A stretch of DNA of 64,000 nt, taken from the NCBI GenBank assembly GCA_002490665.1, contig DKUL01000001.1, positions 62,001-126,000 on the forward strand, given 5' to 3'. The position numbers and the translations under genes were made by a program. This document shows positions 63,095 to 64,000 of this stretch, piece by piece; position 1 is the first letter of the stretch, and each line of letters opens with the position of its first letter. This DNA is from Lachnospiraceae bacterium UBA7205 (GTDB taxonomy: Bacteria; Bacillota; Clostridia; Lachnospirales; Lachnospiraceae). A model generated the notes under the pieces. The model did not search any database. It saw nothing but the letters and a program-made list of their open reading frames with translations, and was not told where the DNA came from.

Positions 63095-64000
63095 TTACCA
63101 CCGCCTTGCATTAATGATGGCAAACAGCTCGTCATCATCGTCATCATCCTCTGCCTCAATATCCTCAGCAAAAAAGTCATTAATAAGATTCATATCCAGT
63201 TTGAGCTTTTTAGCGTCCTCCAGTATATCCTCTTTCAAAGCGTTTCCTGTCAAAAATGCCCTCTCCATATCCTGATATGTTGAGCTATACGGAAGAACAT
63301 AGTTATTTTCAGTATTATACAGCTCATCTACACGTTTTCCCAAAATTGCTATCTCCTGCAAAACTTTTTTGATAAATTCATAATTTTCTATATACTTATC
63401 CACATTATCAATATAATGCTCTTCTGCAAGCCGATAAATTACAGCCTTTAATGGCATCTGGTATCTTACTGTGAGAAAGATAATTAGTGCGGCAGAAAGA
63501 TTAAAATCCATCTTTTTCAGGCTTGTAATGTTTAGCGTGCGGCAATAATCCTGCACTTCATGCAGCAATGCTTCCTCTGGTAATAAAATCTCTGCCGCAA
63601 ATCTACATGCACGCATTTCGTTTACATTCTTCAGCATACTAAAATCACAAATATATGGTGTCTCCTTAAATTTCTTATAATCCTTTACATAATGATAAAA
63701 TTCATGTGCCGCAGTAAATATCTGGTTAATCAACGGCTTATTTGCATTAAGGATGATATATGCACGTTCTTTTCCAGTTGTCGGAATATACAGCATTCCA
63801 TCAATTTTTTCTGAGTCAAAATCTACTAATTCAAAGCGGATATTGTTATTCTGCTTAAGAATCCAGCTGAAAACACCCGTTCCCATTGGTGCCAGGGCAT
63901 AATCCACCCTTTTTTCCCTTACCAGCTTTTTTATATCTGCAATCTCATCCTGAGAAAGAGAAGCTGTGTTAAAATCATATTTATTCTGATAATATTGTTC
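63095..64000 (-). CDS. ImmA/IrrE family metallo-endopeptidase (5' end beyond window)
   Basis: The frame is open to the last base of the window, so the start lies outside; a GTG at 63907 is internal. About 301 residues are visible. The zinc motif HEFYHY (H-E-x-x-H) in FTAAHEFYHYVKDY and the downstream EMRACRFAAEILLPEEAL are typical of ImmA/IrrE proteins, which cleave or release repressors. The N-terminal visible part (SLSQDEIADIKKLVREKRV) may be the end of an HTH or linker. The C-terminus has an acidic run (EDIEAEDDDDDDELF). First gene of the pair with the PIN-like protein. Confidence 0.85.
   Translation of the reverse strand, partial: EQYYQNKYDFNTASLSQDEIADIKKLVREKRVDYALAPMGTGVFSWILKQNNNIRFELVDFDSEKIDGMLYIPTTGKERAYIILNANKPLINQIFTAAHEFYHYVKDYKKFKETPYICDFSMLKNVNEMRACRFAAEILLPEEALLHEVQDYCRTLNITSLKKMDFNLSAALIIFLTVRYQMPLKAVIYRLAEEHYIDNVDKYIENYEFIKKVLQEIAILGKRVDELYNTENNYVLPYSSTYQDMERAFLTGNALKEDILEDAKKLKLDMNLINDFFAEDIEAEDDDDDDELFAIINARRW

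Overview
The window reads as a chromosomal segment of a Gram-positive, anaerobic gut-type bacterium, most likely of the family Lachnospiraceae (Clostridia). This rests on strong GGAGG-type ribosome sites, frequent translationally coupled gene pairs, YesMN/CUT1 sugar-uptake genes, an InlB/Listeria-Bacteroides repeat surface protein, an Rpn-family nuclease, an AAA/DUF4143 ATPase, a rubredoxin-flavin reductase fusion and many small ABC/regulator cassettes. The taxon is inferred from gene content only. No rRNA, tRNA, CRISPR array, intact insertion sequence or prophage was recognised.

Layout. 1-7.9 kb: a drug/antibiotic-type ABC exporter (permease cut by the window edge), cca, a large secreted transglutaminase-like/InlB-repeat protein and an Rpn nuclease. 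7.9-30.7 kb: a Gram-positive polysaccharide-utilisation locus. It holds a YesN/YesM two-component system, two CUT1 permeases and a lipoprotein sugar-binding protein, a giant secreted DNRLRE/lyase/chitobiase-like-repeat protein split by a one-base frameshift, a discoidin-like protein, a ROK kinase, a GH88 unsaturated glucuronyl hydrolase, an AraC regulator and a GH2 enzyme. The likely logic is extracellular cleavage of a uronic-acid polysaccharide, import of unsaturated oligosaccharides, cytoplasmic trimming by GH88 and GH2, and phosphorylation by the ROK kinase. No ATPase for the importer is present, so a shared MsmX-type ATPase is assumed.

30.9-36.8 kb: ThiT under a TPP riboswitch, then a complete Bce-type peptide-detoxification module (response regulator, intramembrane-sensing kinase, ATPase, FtsX-like permease) with a textbook regulator box. 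37-43 kb: a B12-binding radical SAM protein followed by a LytTR/GHKL two-component system, a 56-residue membrane peptide and an ABC transporter. 43-48.5 kb: M19 dipeptidase, high-molecular-weight rubredoxin, AraC regulator divergent from a GH13 alpha-glucosidase, and a ClpP paralogue coupled to a small AraC-type protein. 49-54.4 kb: an OmpR-type two-component system next to a LanFEG-like immunity transporter whose two permeases are fused, flanked by one intact and one truncated Uma2 gene.

54.5-64 kb: small regulator-plus-effector cassettes. These are TetR/44-residue membrane peptide/esterase with a perfect palindromic operator; an atypical carbamoyltransferase with a 78-residue partner; MerR coupled to a 54-residue membrane peptide and divergent from a hydrolase-GNAT fusion; a GntR(YtrA)-ABC operon; and an ImmA/IrrE protease with a PIN-like protein, cut by the window end.

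The most noteworthy signals are the frameshifted giant lyase, several unannotated 44-56 residue membrane peptides coupled to regulators or transporters, a 162-bp palindromic repeat that supplies the stop codon of the GH2 gene, and the carbamoyltransferase and ImmA-PIN pairs.
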